Shown here: positions 23,483 through 29,761 of the stretch, piece by piece
How the letters are laid out: each line of letters starts with the position of its first letter
How positions within the stretch are numbered: position 1 is the stretch's first letter
From: a virus
IMG/VR virus record: IMGVR_UViG_3300046009_001305
Coordinates: 1 to 34,730 of that record
Length of the DNA stretch: 34,730 bases
Reading direction: 5' to 3' (one strand)
Notes under the pieces: model-generated
Told to the model about the DNA's origin: nothing
Databases searched by the model: none
Seen by the model: the letters and a program-made list of their open reading frames with translations, nothing else
Program-made: the position numbers and the translations under genes

Positions 23483-24606
23483 CAGTTCATCTCCACGACT
23501 TCACCGAAGGGTGCGGTGCCGGGATCAGTCGTGACCCACAGCACTGGTGCATCGGGCTGATCACCGAAGCTATGGCAGCACAGATCGGTCAGGAACACGA
23601 TGGCTACAGGGTCAAGTCCTTGCTCGATGATCTTGTCGAAGACCGGAGCAAAGTCAGTGCCGCCACCGCCGTGAGGCTTGATGTCGAGGTCGTCGTGCTG
23701 CTCGTAGGATTCCACGTGGCTGACCTCACTGTCGAAGTACAACACATGGATACGTGCTGGCATGAGGTCGTCCTTGACGATGCTGATCTCAGCAGCGAAC
23801 TGGTTGATGGTGGCTTGGGTTATGGAGCCGGAGCAGTCCACAGCGAACACGATCTCACCCATCTGCTCACCACTGACACTGGGCAGGTACAGTCCTTGCG
23901 CAATGAAGCGGCGATTGAACCGGGAGAATGATCGCTGGTCGGTGCGGGCCTTGACGAGGAAGCGTTGCAGCACATCACGCCAGTCCACCTTGGGTTGCAG
24001 CACCTGATCCACAAGACGTTGCATGTTGGCAGACAGCTTGCCCATCATCTTGGCAGCTTGCGCAGCTTGGGCCACCTTCACCTTCCACTCAGCTTGCTGC
24101 TGACCCTGCTCGGCTGGGCCACCAGCGCCATCCTCGCAGTCATCCATCAGGCCATCGGCACCACTGTCCTCGTCCTGCTCTGGCAAGATGTTGTAGATGC
24201 CCTCACTGGTGCCGCCACCAGCGTTGTAGATGTTGGGGTCATGCAGTCCGAGCTTGGGCATCCGGCCAATGCTGTCATCCACCAACAGCTTGTTGATCAC
24301 GTAGTCAGCGGCCATGTTCCAGCGCCGGGGTTGGCGCTCACCACGGCGATAGTTGTGCTCCAGCATGGGGTGCATACACTCATGGGCCACAAGGAACTTC
24401 ACCTCCTCATCGGTCAGGCTGTCCACGAACTCGGGGTTGAACGCCACCCGCTTGCCGTTGGTGGCAGCGGTCTTGATGCTCTCGTCGAATACGAACGGCA
24501 TGTTCAAGGCGATGGTGCCGATGAACGGATGCTCCAGAATCAGAGCGGTCTTGGCTTTCGCCAGCTTGGTGGTCAGCTTCTTCATGTCAATGGTTGCAGT
24601 TGTCAT
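23482..24606 (-). CDS. DUF2201-type metallopeptidase-like / VWA protein
   Basis: 374 residues with two recognisable halves. N-terminal: HECMH at 75-79 (HExxH zinc motif) followed by RRWNMAADYVIN with D101 as a possible third ligand, the DUF2201_N pattern. Middle: an acidic Gly/Gln linker ~142-172. C-terminal: a VWA-like domain with an intact-looking MIDAS, D257-x-S259-x-S261 in FAVDCSGSI, T317 in GGGGTDF and D341 in FLTDLC. VWA proteins of this kind partner MoxR AAA+ ATPases, and a MoxR-like gene lies 1.4 kb upstream in the same operon. The start at 24606 is set by AAGGAG; a longer frame to 24648 lacks one. Whether the HExxH site is catalytic is unknown. Confidence 0.88.
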   Translation of the reverse strand: MTTATIDMKKLTTKLAKAKTALILEHPFIGTIALNMPFVFDESIKTAATNGKRVAFNPEFVDSLTDEEVKFLVAHECMHPMLEHNYRRGERQPRRWNMAADYVINKLLVDDSIGRMPKLGLHDPNIYNAGGGTSEGIYNILPEQDEDSGADGLMDDCEDGAGGPAEQGQQQAEWKVKVAQAAQAAKMMGKLSANMQRLVDQVLQPKVDWRDVLQRFLVKARTDQRSFSRFNRRFIAQGLYLPSVSGEQMGEIVFAVDCSGSITQATINQFAAEISIVKDDLMPARIHVLYFDSEVSHVESYEQHDDLDIKPHGGGGTDFAPVFDKIIEQGLDPVAIVFLTDLCCHSFGDQPDAPVLWVTTDPGTAPFGEVVEMN

Positions 24607-24797
24607 TTCACACTCCTTGGTTTGCGTTTCTTGGGTACGTTGCGCCATGAACTACCCAGTCGCTGACGTAGCAGCAACAGGACAGGCCCAGCGATGTCAT
24701 CGTACACACCGGGATCGGTCTTCAGGATCACTTGGATCAGGTCATACGCTGCTTGTATGGCAGTGCCATCAGCGTCAAAAATATCCTCCTTGTTCAT
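24603..24797 (-). CDS. Hypothetical 64-residue protein in the MoxR/VWA cassette
   Basis: Function not recognised. The N-terminal half is acidic and helical (EDIFDADGTAIQAAYDLIQVI). The C-terminal end is very basic (RNVPKKRKPRSVK). It overlaps both neighbours by 4 bp (ATGA at each end) and has a GAGGGGG SD, so translation is tightly coupled to the zinc-ribbon protein and the VWA protein. Confidence 0.65.
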   Translation of the reverse strand: MNKEDIFDADGTAIQAAYDLIQVILKTDPGVYDDIAGPVLLLLRQRLGSSWRNVPKKRKPRSVK

Positions 24798-25081
24798 GTA
24801 TTTTTCCCCCTCAGTGCCATCATTGTGGCAATTACCACTTCATACACACCGTCTCGCAGTCTTGGGTCAGTGATGGTGATGTTGTTGTCGATGATTGCAT
24901 CCATCTCGGCCATTTCTAACTCGATGAACTCCTTAGATGCGGCAATCCCAAACACGTGCCCACACCCCACACACCGCAGTGTGGTGCGGTTGTTCAGCTT
25001 GCCGTGGCGATACCGCAGTACCTCAAACACGGTTCGCTCAGTGCATTGCGGACAGTGCATCTTCTCGATAGTGATCTGCAT
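24794..25081 (-). CDS. Zinc-ribbon protein
   Basis: 95 residues. The N-terminus is a zinc ribbon with two CxxC knuckles, C10/C13 and C37/C40, separated by a basic strand-rich segment (ERTVFEVLRYRHGKLNNRTTLRC). The C-terminal half is acidic and helical. It could bind nucleic acid or act as an adaptor. It shares 1 bp with the DUF3150-like gene upstream and 4 bp with the next gene, and has GGAG before the ATG. Its place inside the MoxR/VWA cassette suggests a linked role. Confidence 0.72.
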   Translation of the reverse strand: MQITIEKMHCPQCTERTVFEVLRYRHGKLNNRTTLRCVGCGHVFGIAASKEFIELEMAEMDAIIDNNITITDPRLRDGVYEVVIATMMALRGKNT

Positions 25082-25929
25082 CAGAAGCTCCCCATGAATG
25101 CACCCATTGCATCCATGATTTTCTTGGCTTCCACTGCGGTGTCATGGCGCAGGTCAGGGTCATTGCGCAGTGCTTCAGGGTGCTTGAGCAGGGATGCCTC
25201 AACTTGTTGGCGCATGGCTTCGAGGTTGGGGTCATCGGTGAAGTTCAAGCGGGGCAGCAAGGCACAGATTTCACGGGTGTTCTCCAGCATGGAGTCACGG
25301 AAGATCGCCTTGGGATCAGCCAGCTTGTCGGCCATGTGCTTGACCCGCTCATACAACCTGTTCCACACGTCCTTGAGGGCGGCCTGCTCTGCATCCTTCA
25401 CACGTCTCTCAACATCTTGCTGGATGCGTGACAGTTCTTCTGACCCGATGCTTACACGGAAGTCCGCACTGGGCACCGGGAACACAGCCATGTCCATGTT
25501 GAACTTGACACGCAACTCGGAGCGGTTAGGGTAGTCGGAGTGGTTATACAGGGAGCCAAGGATGCGCTGGGCATCGAGCTTCATCTGGTCGTAGTTGTCG
25601 AGGAACTCCTGCACCAGCACATCCCACTCGCCCCGCTCCTTGCGGAAGTCGGACATGAAGGACAGGTAGTTGGCAGTGGGCAGCATCATGGTGCCGTCCA
25701 TACCCCAAGGCAGGGTGTTGTCGTAGTACTTGGCACGGATGTGTGTCGTCTTCTTGTGGATGTTGTCCAGCTTGTCGTTCATGGGCAGCAAGGACTTGTT
25801 GAAGCGGCCAGCAGCAGACGCTGCACCATGTGCAGTCGTCACCTCCTTGGATGCGCTCTTGTCGTACTTGCGGGCTGTCCACTGGGACACGTTGAGTTGC
25901 ACCAGCAGTGCTCGGTCATTGAGATTCAT
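25081..25929 (-). CDS. DUF3150-like protein of the MoxR/VWA cassette
   Basis: 282 residues, no catalytic motif seen. The N-terminus (LLVQLNVSQWTARKYDK) and later blocks (TLPWGMDGTMMLPTANYLSFM, then a helix containing FLDNYDQ, then SDYPNRSELRVKF) recall DUF3150 proteins, which I remember as neighbours of MoxR-type ATPases; this assignment is tentative. Residues ~165-245 form long charged helices. It starts 55 bp after the ATPase gene, behind an mRNA hairpin and an AGAGGA SD. Likely an adaptor, scaffold or client of the ATPase/VWA pair. Confidence 0.65.
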   Translation of the reverse strand: MNLNDRALLVQLNVSQWTARKYDKSASKEVTTAHGAASAAGRFNKSLLPMNDKLDNIHKKTTHIRAKYYDNTLPWGMDGTMMLPTANYLSFMSDFRKERGEWDVLVQEFLDNYDQMKLDAQRILGSLYNHSDYPNRSELRVKFNMDMAVFPVPSADFRVSIGSEELSRIQQDVERRVKDAEQAALKDVWNRLYERVKHMADKLADPKAIFRDSMLENTREICALLPRLNFTDDPNLEAMRQQVEASLLKHPEALRNDPDLRHDTAVEAKKIMDAMGAFMGSF

Positions 25930-25955
25930 GGCTTGATTCCTCTAAAGATGTTGGA

Positions 25956-25973
25956 GGGAGGCTGTCGCCTCCC
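25956..25973 (-). promoter_or_regulatory. Intercistronic hairpin between ATPase and DUF3150-like genes
   Basis: GGGAGGC and GCCTCCC form a perfect 7-bp GC-rich stem with a 4-nt loop. No T-run follows on the minus strand, so it is not a normal terminator. It occupies one of the few real gaps in the operon and may set the ratio of ATPase to downstream products by processing or stability. Confidence 0.55.
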
Positions 25974-25984
25974 GGTGGACGTTT

Positions 25985-26974
25985 TCAGAACAGCACGTTC
26001 TGGTGGTTGATCGACCACTTGGTGAAGGCTTGGGTGTTAGCCAAGTCAGGGTTGCGCCGTGCCGCATAGCTGACAGTCAGCACAGAGAACTCGGGGGGCA
26101 TACGTTCGCTGTACTGGCAGACCCTCTCGAAGTTGCTCTCGGTGGAACGCTGGGCCAAGGCACCGGACAGGGCATACAGGGTCGCTGGGTCTTTGGGAAC
26201 GTCAGCAGTCTGTGGGTTGAGCAGGATGGCGTCAGGGTTGGGGAGCTTGCGGAAGATACGTACAAACCCTACGAACTCAGCAGCAGCACCCTCACCGACA
26301 GCACCCTTGAAGCACTCGAACTCAGCCTCGGATGGGACAGTGCCAAGCACATCGGACACACCGTCAACCCATGCTCTGGGGGTAGCGTTCTGGTCACGCT
26401 GTGGGTCGAAGTCGTGCAACAAGTTGGGACGAAAGCGGATGAACGAGATCACCTCGGGCTTGACACCGTTGTTGATGGCCCATGTTGTCCAGTCGTCGAG
26501 GTGGGTTTCCAACTCGATCACAGTCTCACGGTTACGGAGGTGGCTCAGTACCCGGTTGGCACCAGCACGGTCAGCTTGGCGGTTGCCAGTGGACACCACC
26601 ATCCAGCCATCTGGCATGGGCACACCATGCAGAGTCCGGGCTTGGCAGATATTGGCAAGCACCTTTTGCAGGTCAGGCCCAGCTTGGTTGCGGTCGTCGA
26701 ACAGCAGGATGCCATGCTCGGGAGCCTTGCCTTTCACAGGAAACCAGTCGGGTAGCTTGTAGTGCAACGTGTTGCTGTCTGTTTCGGGGAACAGGATACC
26801 GAAGTCCTCGACCAGCATGGTGGGCATGTGGCGTTCGATGCAGGGGATGTCCAGTTCTTGGGCCACCTCGTGAACGATGGTGGTCTTGCCACCGCCGGGT
26901 GAACCCTCGATGGACAGGGTACGGGTGATGGGGAACAGAGACTTGATTGTCTCTTTGAGAAGTGTGGCTCGCAT
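25985..26974 (-). CDS. MoxR-like AAA+ ATPase
   Basis: 329 residues. Walker A is GSPGGGKT at 24-31. Walker B is ILLFDD at 89-94, where the usual DE is replaced by DD. Sensor 1 is VVSTGN at 126-131, followed by an Arg that may serve as a finger. The insert VEDFGILFPE and the layout match the MoxR/AAA_5 group, which remodels proteins with VWA-domain partners (compare RavA-ViaA and CoxD-CoxE). The VWA partner candidate is at 23482-24606. The ATG has AAAGGA 8 nt upstream, and the gene starts 2 bp after the 77-residue gene. A role in remodelling a host or virion complex is inference. Confidence 0.88.
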   Translation of the reverse strand: MRATLLKETIKSLFPITRTLSIEGSPGGGKTTIVHEVAQELDIPCIERHMPTMLVEDFGILFPETDSNTLHYKLPDWFPVKGKAPEHGILLFDDRNQAGPDLQKVLANICQARTLHGVPMPDGWMVVSTGNRQADRAGANRVLSHLRNRETVIELETHLDDWTTWAINNGVKPEVISFIRFRPNLLHDFDPQRDQNATPRAWVDGVSDVLGTVPSEAEFECFKGAVGEGAAAEFVGFVRIFRKLPNPDAILLNPQTADVPKDPATLYALSGALAQRSTESNFERVCQYSERMPPEFSVLTVSYAARRNPDLANTQAFTKWSINHQNVLF

Positions 26975-26976
26975 GG

Positions 26977-27210
26977 TTATTTCCTTTTGTACTTGACAGG
27001 TTTATGGTCGGGGCCGTTGGATACGACGAAAATGGGTGGGGTTGCCCCCATATTGAGTTCATCTCTGGATCGTTTTGCTATCTCCTTGTCATCAAAGTAA
27101 AGTATCTGTCCACTGGAGTTGCGGACAGGGTTGCCCCGCTTGCCATACCGAAGCATGAACAAGCGAAGTGGTGTGTCAATTGACACGGATGAAGATGCAC
27201 TCGTTGGCAT
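26977..27210 (-). CDS. Hypothetical 77-residue basic protein
   Basis: Function not recognised. The start MPTSASSSVS is set by AAAGGAG 7 nt upstream. The sequence is basic (about 12 Lys/Arg), with a segment GQILYFDDKEIAKRSRDELN and a basic tail (HKPVKYKRK). Its 5' end overlaps the membrane-protein gene by 35 bp in another frame, the largest overlap accepted here. Confidence 0.6.
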   Translation of the reverse strand: MPTSASSSVSIDTPLRLFMLRYGKRGNPVRNSSGQILYFDDKEIAKRSRDELNMGATPPIFVVSNGPDHKPVKYKRK

Positions 27211-27394
27211 GTTGTTCTCCTTTGGCATCGGTGTAAGTTTCCCCACAGCCAGCCATCCATTCGATCAGGATGACAGCCCCCAGTACAGAGATGGCTGTCA
27301 CCGAGGTGACGTACAGCACCCACCGGGCAACACGTTTCCACAAGGGTTCGTTGATGGACACCCCCATTGGGGGGATGGGCTTGGGTTTTCTCAT
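27176..27394 (-). CDS. Small single-pass membrane protein
   Basis: 72 residues. A basic N-terminus (MRKPKPIPP...WKRVAR) precedes one hydrophobic segment at ~26-46 (LYVTSVTAISVLGAVILIEW), then a polar tail with two Cys. Positive-inside topology would leave the C-terminus in the periplasm. It begins in an ATGA overlap with the zinc-knuckle gene and has AGAGGA upstream. A holin-like or superinfection-exclusion role is possible, but no lysis genes are adjacent, so I leave the function open. Confidence 0.6.
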   Translation of the reverse strand: MRKPKPIPPMGVSINEPLWKRVARWVLYVTSVTAISVLGAVILIEWMAGCGETYTDAKGEQHANECIFIRVN

Positions 27395-27588
27395 GTTGTC
27401 CTCTTGGGGTTGAGTTGTTTGAGCATGGATGCGTCGGTGAACACCATGTAGTTGCTCTTGTTCATCGGTGCGATGGTGTGTCGCACCTGTCTGGCCTGCT
27501 TCTCACCACAAGGCGGGCAGGTTTTGTACCCGAGATAGGCACGCTGTACGGGGACTGGCTCCCCACAACATACACACGGTTGTGTCAT
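27391..27588 (-). CDS. Small double-CxxC zinc-binding protein
   Basis: 65 residues. Two knuckles, C5-V-C7-C8 and C24-x2-C27, separated by EPVPVQRAYLGYK, suggest one zinc site. They are followed by RHTIAPMNKSNYMVFTD, a segment I recall from small phage proteins of unknown function. The start is the ATG at 27588 with AAAGGA 7 nt upstream; the frame extends to a TTG at 27603 that is the SD itself. Confidence 0.68.
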   Translation of the reverse strand: MTQPCVCCGEPVPVQRAYLGYKTCPPCGEKQARQVRHTIAPMNKSNYMVFTDASMLKQLNPKRTT

Positions 27589-27599
27589 GTCGTTTCCTT

Positions 27600-27797
27600 T
27601 CAATTGACTTTACGAAGGGTGAACGTGTAGCTGGTGCCATCGAGGTGATAGTCCCTAGCCTCATAGTTGACACGGCAGATACGCAGTCGTCCACCGATAC
27701 CGAACTCAGCACGGGCTTTTGTCAGTGCAGACCGCCATGTGTCGGCAATGATTTCTCTGTGCCATACACCGTGATCTGTGAACAGGAAGTACGTCAT
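27600..27797 (-). CDS. Hypothetical 65-residue protein
   Basis: Function not recognised. It looks like a compact alpha/beta domain (MTYFLFTDHGVWHREIIADT, a helix, then strands ending SYTFTLRKVN), with many aromatic and basic residues. The ATG overlaps the stop of the upstream gene by 1 bp (TGATG), preceded by a G-run that could serve as SD. Confidence 0.55.
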   Translation of the reverse strand: MTYFLFTDHGVWHREIIADTWRSALTKARAEFGIGGRLRICRVNYEARDYHLDGTSYTFTLRKVN

Positions 27798-27973
27798 CAC
27801 AACCCCCCAGTGGAGTGGACAACCTGCTGCCCGTTCTTCTCGGCCAGCATCACTGTGACCTCGTAGGACTTGCGGGCCTTGAACACAACAGCGGCTTTCT
27901 GCTGTGCCTCGTAGGTGGTGTTGGCATAGACCTCGATCTGTTTGCCACGGTAGAAGGCGATGTACCCGTTCAT
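27797..27973 (-). CDS. Hypothetical 58-residue protein
   Basis: Function not recognised. The sequence MNGYIAFYRGKQIEVYANTT then YEAQQKAA... resembles a short family common in phage early regions (beta hairpin, then a helix rich in Ala/Gln/Lys). The start is set by AAAGGA and an ATGA overlap with the 60-residue gene; the longer frame to 28009 has no SD. Confidence 0.62.
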   Translation of the reverse strand: MNGYIAFYRGKQIEVYANTTYEAQQKAAVVFKARKSYEVTVMLAEKNGQQVVHSTGGL

Positions 27974-28152
27974 GCTGTCTGTCCTTTCACATCGGTAAGC
28001 ACCAGCCACAGGCGGTGTCCATAGTCCCGCTCTTGGTCAGTGCCACCATGCAGTTGTGATGCAATCTGTTGCAACTTGACAAACTGGTCATGGTCGATGA
28101 TGCGGTTTACCTCGAACATGTCGAGTGTCTTGTTGTCCTCAGCTTGTTTCAT
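27970..28152 (-). CDS. Hypothetical 60-residue protein
   Basis: Function not recognised. The start MKQAEDNKTLDMFEVNRIID has AAGGAG 8 nt upstream and overlaps the next gene upstream by 4 bp; the stop overlaps the following gene by 4 bp. The product is acidic at the N-terminus and helical, ending RLWLVLTDVKGQTA. A much longer frame through this position is an artefact of reading upstream of the real start. Confidence 0.62.
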   Translation of the reverse strand: MKQAEDNKTLDMFEVNRIIDHDQFVKLQQIASQLHGGTDQERDYGHRLWLVLTDVKGQTA

Positions 28153-28499
28153 GCTGGCTCTCCTTGCAGGATGCGCTCTTTGGCAATGGCGGCGTAACCC
28201 CCCTTGGCAAGGCGCATCATCCACTTGGTGGACAGCAGCACAGTGGGGCAGTGGGGATGCGTCTGCGTCCTGTGCTTGCTGGTGGTCACAGAGGACTTGT
28301 CCTCGTTCTCGAACCATGTGTCTCCGGCATGGATGAACAGCGGCCAGTGGTCGCCATAGGAGTAGACGGCATACCACATGTCTGGGCCGTTCTCCCCGTT
28401 GGGGTGGTTGGTGGTGTGGAACTGGGCGTAGATGTTGTTCCCCTCGAAGGGGTGTTGCTTCTGCACCAGTGGTCTGGCGTCTCTGTTGGCGATCTTCAT
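28149..28499 (-). CDS. Hypothetical 116-residue protein
   Basis: Function not recognised. The start MKIANRDARPLVQKQHPFEG has GGAG 8 nt upstream; an in-frame ATG at 28577 lacks an SD. The protein looks globular and aromatic-rich (MWYAVYSYGDHWPLFIHAGDTWF), like a small beta sandwich. His-rich and Thr/Ser stretches in the middle precede a basic C-terminal helix. It may be an anti-host or anti-defence factor by location, but nothing in the sequence proves it. Confidence 0.6.
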   Translation of the reverse strand: MKIANRDARPLVQKQHPFEGNNIYAQFHTTNHPNGENGPDMWYAVYSYGDHWPLFIHAGDTWFENEDKSSVTTSKHRTQTHPHCPTVLLSTKWMMRLAKGGYAAIAKERILQGEPA

Positions 28500-28578
28500 A
28501 GCGTAAGCTCCAATAGGTTGGTGGTTGATGCGACATTGCACCCAGCTACCCTCTGTCACAGGGCAGCAAGTTGACATG

Positions 28579-28833
28579 TCAGCTATGGAATCCGTAGTGG
28601 TCGTCGTGCCACACAGCGCCGATAACGTACTTGGTTTCCCCAGCGTCGTTGAGGTAGACGGCCACAAGGTCGTCGCCACGATCCCGGTAGATGCAGACCT
28701 TGGGATAGGAATGGTTCCACGTTGACAGGTAGCCGATGGCTTGCCACAGCTTGTCCCAAGTGCCGATGGACTCAGCAATCTCGATCATGTCGCTGGCTGA
28801 CAGACCAAGGTCAATGGTGCGGTTGATGCTCAT
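28579..28833 (-). CDS. Hypothetical 84-residue protein
   Basis: Function not recognised. An N-terminal helical part (LSASDMIEIAESIGTWDKLWQAIGYL) is followed by a strand-rich part (KVCIYRDRGDDLVAVYLND) and an aromatic/His end. The ATG has AAGGAG 7 nt upstream. The gap to the next gene downstream is 79 bp and contains only that gene's leader. Confidence 0.62.
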   Translation of the reverse strand: MSINRTIDLGLSASDMIEIAESIGTWDKLWQAIGYLSTWNHSYPKVCIYRDRGDDLVAVYLNDAGETKYVIGAVWHDDHYGFHS

Positions 28834-28843
28834 GGTGTTCTCC

Positions 28844-29041
28844 TTACTTCATCAGGATACGTGCATCGTAGCCATCGGCCACGAGTGTGTTGAGGAACTT
28901 GACAGCGGCACTGTCACGTTTGAAGGCTTGGAACTTCATATCGTAGCCGTCTATCCACTTGACAATGAAGCGAAGGGATTCCTGCTTACGTGGTTTACGT
29001 GGGGCGATGTAAGGTAATTGGGTAACTTTCACAGTTGACAT
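28844..29041 (-). CDS. Hypothetical 65-residue basic protein, first gene of main leftward run
   Basis: Function not recognised. Lys/Arg-rich (PRKPRKQESLRF) with a beta-alpha core (FIVKWIDGYDMKFQAFKRDS). The ATG at 29041 has TGGAG 9 nt upstream. It is the first gene after the non-coding region and lies 47 bp downstream of copy A of the duplicated element, which may therefore drive or regulate it. Confidence 0.6.
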   Translation of the reverse strand: MSTVKVTQLPYIAPRKPRKQESLRFIVKWIDGYDMKFQAFKRDSAAVKFLNTLVADGYDARILMK

Positions 29042-29082
29042 GGTGTCAATCTCCAGTAGGGGTTATGGAAGGCGGGTTCGCC

Positions 29083-29125
29083 GACCGAAATTCAGACTGG
29101 CACGGGCCGTCGAAAAGATCAAGTT
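29083..29125 (-). repeat. Duplicated 43-45 bp element, copy A
   Basis: Read leftward: AACTTGATCTTTT, then a variable middle, then CCCGTG.CAGTCTGAATTT. Only a few positions in the middle differ from copy B at 30364-30408. TTGATC and CAGTCT are separated by 17 bp in both copies. Copy A lies just upstream of the 65-residue gene. A promoter or shared regulator site is likely. Confidence 0.7.
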
Positions 29126-29309
29126 GCGGCCCGCTAGATGCGGGCGATGCGGAATAATCTACGGAGTTGCGTAAATGATCTACGAATAAGTGTCAAGTTA
29201 GATTGCTCGTAGATCGCAGAAATCCAATGAAATCAACGACTTAGCTGGGACGATCTAAACAATCTACGTTTTTGGGAATAATGTTGGGCAGAAATTAAAG
29301 AGTGTGGCT

Positions 29310-29328
29310 CATTTCATAATATGAAATG
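29310..29328. promoter_or_regulatory. 19-bp palindrome, operator-like
   Basis: CATTTCATA, one central base, TATGAAATG: two perfect 9-bp arms. Size and symmetry fit an operator for a dimeric HTH protein, for example the one encoded at 14207-14494, though no direct link can be shown. Confidence 0.6.
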
Positions 29329-29348
29329 GGAAAAAAATCGCTCAGGAA

Positions 29349-29388
29349 CTGCTTAAAAAATAAGCAGATTATCTATATCATCTATATC
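29349..29388. repeat. Short hairpin followed by 9-bp tandem repeat
   Basis: CTGCTTA-AAAAA-TAAGCAG (29349-29367) is a perfect 7-bp inverted repeat. It is followed by two head-to-tail ATCTATATC units (29371-29388) in a low-GC stretch. This is the most easily melted part of the window by base composition. Confidence 0.65.
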
Positions 29389-29563
29389 GTTATTTATTTT
29401 GAGCTTGTGGTCAAATCATCGTAAGTGGTTGATTTCATTGGACTTTTCCTCTAACCTTACACTTTACAAGTGTCAAGTTAACCGAGGTATATTCCCAAAA
29501 TCGCGTCAACTTAAAACGTAGATTGTTGCATGTATAGTTAGATTGTGTCAGGTTAGCCCCTAC

Positions 29564-29592
29564 TTGACACTTATTGTGTAATGTTGTAAACT
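29564..29592 (+). promoter_or_regulatory. Strong sigma70-like promoter, rightward
   Basis: TTGACA (29564-29569), 17-bp spacer, TAAACT (29587-29592); predicted start near 29599. It points rightward, antisense to the two tiny leftward genes and towards the packaging operon more than 1 kb away. It may make a leader or regulatory RNA. Confidence 0.6.
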
Positions 29593-29721
29593 ACTAGCGC
29601 CCCGATGTATAAAGTTAGTGTACAGCGCATTGCGACGACCTACAAACCCCCGACGTATGGCGAGCGTAGCGAGCGAATCGAAAACCTGACAGCCCCCATA
29701 CTCAGTCACGAACGCATTAGA

Positions 29722-29755
29722 CAAAAGAAAACCCGCTCACCTTGCGGTGGCGGGT
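29722..29755 (-). terminator. Intrinsic terminator T2, leftward
   Basis: On the minus strand ACCCGCCACC and GGTG(A)GCGGGT form a 10-bp stem with one bulged base and a GCAA tetraloop, followed by TTTCTTTTG. It lies 6 bp past the stop of the 49-residue membrane-protein gene. Confidence 0.8.
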
Positions 29756-29761
29756 CTGTGG

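Larger units (their letters stand above)
29258..29527. repeat. Perfect 15-bp inverted repeat pair, ~240 bp apart
   Basis: AACAATCTACGTTTT at 29258-29272 recurs in reverse complement at 29513-29527. The arms bracket the palindrome, the 9-bp tandem repeat and the most AT-rich part of the region, as expected of paired binding sites for a looping or initiator protein. Confidence 0.8.
29042..29721. other. Non-coding AT-rich, repeat-bearing control region / candidate origin
   Basis: About 680 bp with no supportable gene, markedly AT-richer than its flanks between ~29150 and ~29620. It holds copy A of the duplicated element, five ATCTACG/CGTAGAT motifs (29157, 29178, 29208, 29262, 29517), three AAGTGTCAAGT-type motifs (29185, 29468, inverted at 29562), a 15-bp inverted repeat pair, a 19-bp palindrome, a short hairpin, a 9-bp tandem repeat and one rightward promoter. 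Repeats plus an AT-rich core between divergent operons suit a replication origin or complex promoter; neither is proven. Confidence 0.55.

Noticed and set aside
27970-28536. 188-codon minus-strand frame
   Set aside because: Only its last 60 codons are credible, starting at the SD-bearing ATG at 28152; the rest overlaps the 116-residue gene out of frame.
29291-29305. Second boxA-like sequence (CACTCTTTAA on the minus strand)
   Set aside because: It has a mismatch in the boxA core and diverges after CTTTAA; too weak to call.
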